Of a DNA stretch of 64,000 nucleotides, positions 61,097 through 64,000 are shown piece after piece. Below the pieces are notes generated by a model. The model worked only from the letters and a program-made list of their open reading frames with translations. It was not told the origin of the DNA and made no database searches. Numbering within the stretch: position 1 is the stretch's first letter; each line of letters starts with the position of its first letter. This DNA is from CAYSCW01 sp964429795 (GTDB lineage: Bacteria; Acidobacteriota; Aminicenantia; Aminicenantales; Aminicenantaceae), in NCBI GenBank assembly GCA_964429795.1, contig CAYSCW010000008.1, forward strand, positions 1 through 64,000. The letters run 5' to 3'. A program made the position numbers and the translations under genes.

Positions 61097-61110
61097 TAAT
61101 AGATTATAGG

Positions 61111-62292
61111 ATGGATCTCAAAAAAATATCCCTGCTGATTCTGTTTCTCCTTCCAACCCTTTTCTCTCTCTTATTCCCTTCTGATGGAGATGACCCCAGA
61201 ATAGAGATCTACAATCTCCGTTCCTACTCTCACCCTTCTTATACACGGGTTGTAGTCGACGTTGGCAAACTGAGAGAATACAGCTTCAACGAGCTCCACA
61301 ATCCTGACCGCATCTATGTCGACATCTACCAGGCTAAACTGAATCCGATCCTCCATGGAAAAACCTTCCTGGTCCAGAACGCCTATCTCGGCCAGATACG
61401 CATCGCACAAAAAACCTCTTCTACAGTCAGGGTGGTGGCGGATTTGAATTTCCAAAAGGTCAAACGCTATCGGGTCTGGCACCTCTTTGATCCGTTCAGG
61501 ATCATCATCGATATTTATCCTCACCAAGCGGCGGAATCACCTTCAGGAAAACAACCTCAACCTCCGCAACCAGCCAAATCCGGCTACAGCATGGTTCGTC
61601 AGCTAGGCTTAGGGATTCAGAGAGTTGTCATCGACCCTGGCCACGGGGGAGAAGATCCCGGTTGTATCGGAAAAAAGGGCCTCCAAGAAAAACAAGTCGT
61701 CCTCGATGTGGCCCACAGACTGAAGAATCTTCTGGACAGAAAAGGCGATCTGGAGGTCATACTCACCAGAGAATCGGATATCTTCATCCCCTTGGAGAAC
61801 CGGACGATCATCGCCAACCAGAAAGAGGCTGACCTCTACATCTCTATACATGCCAACGCCAGCCGCAACAAGAAACGCTGCGGTGTGGAAACCTTCTACC
61901 TTAACTTCAGCCAAGATCCCTCCGTCAATGAAATCGCAGCGCGAGAAAATGCCACCTCCACCAAAAACATCAGCCAGATGAAAGATATCATCACCAAGAT
62001 CGTCCGCAACAGCAAGATCGTCGAATCCAAGGAGTTGGCAGAAAAGATTCAAATAAACCTAGTAGACACTCTTTCCACAAGGTACAAAGATGTCAAAGAC
62101 TTGGGAGTCAAAGGCGGCCCTTTCTGGGTTCTAATAGGAGTGGATAATGTGCCTTCCGTTCTTGTGGAGATCTCACACTTGAGCAACCTCACCGAAGAGG
62201 CAAGGCTTCGAAGCCCTGAATACCGACAGCAGGTGGCCCAGGGAATCTATGAAGGCGTCATAGATTATTTACACTCTCTGGGAAAAGGATAA
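61111..62292 (+). CDS. N-acetylmuramoyl-L-alanine amidase (AMIN + Amidase_3)
   Basis: 393 aa. Signal peptide (ISLLILFLLPTLFSLLFPSDG, about 6-26), AMIN domain (about 30-140, VVVDVGKLREYSFNELHNP), Pro/Gln linker (about 150-158), zinc amidase domain with VIDPGHGGEDPGCIGKKGLQE (about 174-194), Glu-containing GLQEKQVVLD, SIHANASRNK (His, about 245-254) and VLVEISHLSNLTEEARLRSP (catalytic Glu). It resembles AmiC-type enzymes that cleave septal peptidoglycan in the periplasm. Confidence 0.93.
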   Translation: MDLKKISLLILFLLPTLFSLLFPSDGDDPRIEIYNLRSYSHPSYTRVVVDVGKLREYSFNELHNPDRIYVDIYQAKLNPILHGKTFLVQNAYLGQIRIAQKTSSTVRVVADLNFQKVKRYRVWHLFDPFRIIIDIYPHQAAESPSGKQPQPPQPAKSGYSMVRQLGLGIQRVVIDPGHGGEDPGCIGKKGLQEKQVVLDVAHRLKNLLDRKGDLEVILTRESDIFIPLENRTIIANQKEADLYISIHANASRNKKRCGVETFYLNFSQDPSVNEIAARENATSTKNISQMKDIITKIVRNSKIVESKELAEKIQINLVDTLSTRYKDVKDLGVKGGPFWVLIGVDNVPSVLVEISHLSNLTEEARLRSPEYRQQVAQGIYEGVIDYLHSLGKG

Positions 62293-62298
62293 AAGACG

Positions 62299-63186
62299 AT
62301 GAAAAGGAGAGCATTCCTCAAAGAGGTCACCAGAGGAAGTCTCCTTCTCGGCCTCAGTCCTTCTCTCTTTGCCCAGGAAAAAAGTTTCCCTGATCTTACC
62401 CTTGTTCAAGGCGACTCACCTGGGGCCATCACCCGGGAAGCGATCCTGGCGCTGGGAGGAATCAAGCGTTTTATAAGCAAAGGGGATGTGGTCGTGGTCA
62501 AGCCAAATATCGGCTGGGACAGGGCTCCTGAACAGGCAGCTTGCACAAATCCAGATGTGGTCAAGACTCTGGTGGAACTCAGTTTTGAGGCAGGAGCCAA
62601 AGAAGTCAAGGTCATGGACAATCCATGCAATCCAGCTCAAAGAACCTATGCCCGCTCTGGCATTGCTCAAGCAGCCAAAGATGCAGGGGCAAAGGTCCTC
62701 TTTCCCAACCGCCATCGGCTTAAGAAAATGGCCCTCCGTGGAGAATGGCTCAAGGAATGGGAGGTGTTCACAGACTTTGTCCAAGCCGACAAGATCATCA
62801 ATGTCCCCATTGCCAAGATCCACAGTCTCTCCAGGTTAACCATGGGGATGAAAAACTGGCTGGGCGCCCTCGGAGGAAACCGCAACCAACTCCATCAGAG
62901 GCTCGATCAGGCTATGATCGATCTCTCAGCCTTCTTCAAGCCCTGCCTGACTCTTCTCGATGGTTTCCGTATTCTCATTAGAAATGGGCCTCAAGGAGGG
63001 AGGCTCTCCGACGCTAAACTATTCAAAACCGTAGTCGCAGGTGTGGATTATGTGGCCGTGGATGCCATGGGAGCCAGTTTCTTCGGCATCGACCCTGAAC
63101 AACTGCCCTTCCTTGAAGTGGCCCATCAGAAAGGATTCGGCCAGATCCATCTGGAGCAGTTGACCATTGAAAAAAGAACGGTCTAA
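62299..63186 (+). CDS. Tat-exported DUF362 protein
   Basis: 295 aa. KRRAFLKEVTRGSLLLGLSP is a twin-arginine signal peptide (RRAFLK). The DUF362 body shows VVVKPNIGWDRAPEQAACTN (about 65-84), AKEVKVMDNPCNPAQRTYARSG and KIINVPIAKIHSLSRLTMGM-NWLGALGG (about 165-193). DUF362 domains often accompany iron-sulfur modules, and the next gene is a polyferredoxin-like membrane protein, so an exported redox role is likely. Residues for cluster binding are not evident here. Confidence 0.85.
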   Translation: MKRRAFLKEVTRGSLLLGLSPSLFAQEKSFPDLTLVQGDSPGAITREAILALGGIKRFISKGDVVVVKPNIGWDRAPEQAACTNPDVVKTLVELSFEAGAKEVKVMDNPCNPAQRTYARSGIAQAAKDAGAKVLFPNRHRLKKMALRGEWLKEWEVFTDFVQADKIINVPIAKIHSLSRLTMGMKNWLGALGGNRNQLHQRLDQAMIDLSAFFKPCLTLLDGFRILIRNGPQGGRLSDAKLFKTVVAGVDYVAVDAMGASFFGIDPEQLPFLEVAHQKGFGQIHLEQLTIEKRTV

Positions 63187-64000
63187 GAAATACAGGATCA
63201 TCCAAGCCTTCAGAATCCTCAGTCAGGCTATTTTCTTTAGCCTCTTTATCTATCTGCTGCTACAAACCCGTTTCCCAGGAGAGGATTACATAGGACAGGT
63301 AGAGACCTTTTTTCATTTCGATCCTCTCCTTGCTCTAGCCACCTTTATCGCCTCCCGGACTGTTTTTTTCTCCTTCATCTTTGCGGCCGCAACCATTCTG
63401 ATCACCTTTGTTCTGGGACGAGTGGTCTGTGGCTGGGTTTGTCCTCTTGGCACTATCCACCAATTTTTTTCCTTTATTTTTAAAAAAGCAAAGCTCCTAA
63501 AGCCGAAAAAAAACCCTGCTGGTCCCCTATCCTGGAAATATTACTTTCTGATATTTCTTCTGGCCAGCACTCTTTTAACCCTTGATCTTGTGGGAATCTT
63601 CGACCCTCTATCGCTTCTCTATCGCTCCTTTGCAGGGAGTGTGCTTCCCGCCCTCCGATACAGCTTCAACGCTCTTATCGATCTCTTTTATAAGCTCAAG
63701 CTCCTCAGCATCGGAGACAGTCTGGTCCAATTCCTGGAAAGGTTGGCCATCAACACCACCTTTTTCCAAGGATTCTTCATCGGAGCGATCTTCATCGGCC
63801 TCGTCCTCCTCAACCTAACAAGGGAGAGGCTCTGGTGCCGTTATCTCTGCCCCCTGGGGGCCTTCTTAGGTCTTATCTCCAGGTGGAATGTGCTGAAGCT
63901 GCGAATTGACCCTCAAAGATGCATAGAATGCAGGCTGTGCACCATCCATTGTCAGACAGAGGCCACTCCTTTCCCTAACGAAGAATGGAAAAGCTCTGAA
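63167..64000 (+). CDS. NapH/MauN-like 4Fe-4S membrane protein, cut by window end
   Basis: 278 residues to the window edge, frame open. The TTG at 63167 overlaps the DUF362 gene by 20 nt; AAAAAAG-rich basic N-terminus (KKERSKKYR) precedes the first helix. Membrane helices carry the paired motifs VVCGWVCPLGTIHQFF (about 85-100) and LWCRYLCPLGAFLGL (about 223-237) of NapH-type proteins. A ferredoxin motif begins CIECRLCTIHCQ (about 252-263). It would relay electrons between membrane and periplasm, probably with the DUF362 protein. No conventional start codon was seen upstream. Confidence 0.85.
   Translation, partial: MKKERSKKYRIIQAFRILSQAIFFSLFIYLLLQTRFPGEDYIGQVETFFHFDPLLALATFIASRTVFFSFIFAAATILITFVLGRVVCGWVCPLGTIHQFFSFIFKKAKLLKPKKNPAGPLSWKYYFLIFLLASTLLTLDLVGIFDPLSLLYRSFAGSVLPALRYSFNALIDLFYKLKLLSIGDSLVQFLERLAINTTFFQGFFIGAIFIGLVLLNLTRERLWCRYLCPLGAFLGLISRWNVLKLRIDPQRCIECRLCTIHCQTEATPFPNEEWKSSE

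Overview
The window looks like a metagenome-assembled chromosome segment from a diderm, probably anaerobic, uncultured bacterium. An outer membrane is indicated by lpxD, a small beta-barrel protein, an O-antigen-ligase-like protein and a heptosyltransferase-like GT9. The gene complement and synteny (thrS-infC-rpmI-rplT-pheS-pheT-zapA-rny, archaeal-type phosphoglycerate mutase, a cyclic-2,3-diphosphoglycerate-synthetase-like protein beside carbamate kinase) remind me of Candidatus Aminicenantes / Acidobacteriota-like lineages; that placement is inference, not a search result. Two runs of exactly 100 N (3711-3810 and 7997-8096) are scaffold joins. The first fuses two unrelated truncated genes. 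The second is spurious: its flanks share an exact 55-bp overlap, and removing it restores one YfhO-type gene.

Layout. 1-8.8 kb: surface-polysaccharide island (two large YfhO-like membrane proteins, GT9, a Gfo/Idh/MocA oxidoreductase fragment). 9.1-16.3 kb: a modular secreted SGNH-hydrolase protein, an outer-membrane barrel, a polyprenyl-phosphate sugar-1-phosphate transferase and an O-antigen ligase/polymerase-like protein. 16.3-20 kb: Fo part of ATP synthase (atpZ, atpI, atpB, atpE; no b subunit or F1 genes), then a YihY/BrkB protein and lpxD. 20.1-22.8 kb (minus): glgA-trxA-trxB. 23.3-38.8 kb (minus): a long head-to-tail block, tRNA-Val, thrS, infC, rpmI, rplT, pheS, pheT, a coiled-coil gene, zapA, rny, ymdB, xseA, xseB, ispA, dxs, tlyA, nadK, with many ATGA-type overlaps that imply translational coupling. 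39.2-45.4 kb (plus): YfcE-like phosphodiesterase, then cDPGS-like / carbamate kinase / ornithine carbamoyltransferase / a large unknown protein. 45.4-59.7 kb (minus): a SelB-C-terminal-like protein coupled to RNase R, an unknown protein, coaX, birA, valS, a degenerate receiver protein, dnaE, guaA. 59.8-64 kb (plus): apgM, an AMIN-amidase, a Tat-type DUF362 protein and an NapH-like polyferredoxin membrane protein cut by the window end.

The most unusual signal is a family of five long, nested-palindromic intergenic elements (about 180-240 bp; near 22.9, 23.1, 38.9, 39.9 and 51.0 kb). They share termini of the type GCATCT-N-ATTTCCGTGATGA. They come in two architectures (A and B), one copy is an A/B hybrid, inner arms show compensatory substitutions, and two copies are flanked by 9-bp direct repeats. 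They look like an undescribed miniature mobile element or a mobile structured-RNA cassette.

Recognisable sigma-70-type promoters with 17-bp spacers recur. Those of guaA, apgM and glgA lie so close to the start codon that leaderless mRNAs are expected. infC probably starts at a non-canonical ATC codon behind an ideal ribosome binding site and overlaps rpmI by 77 nt.
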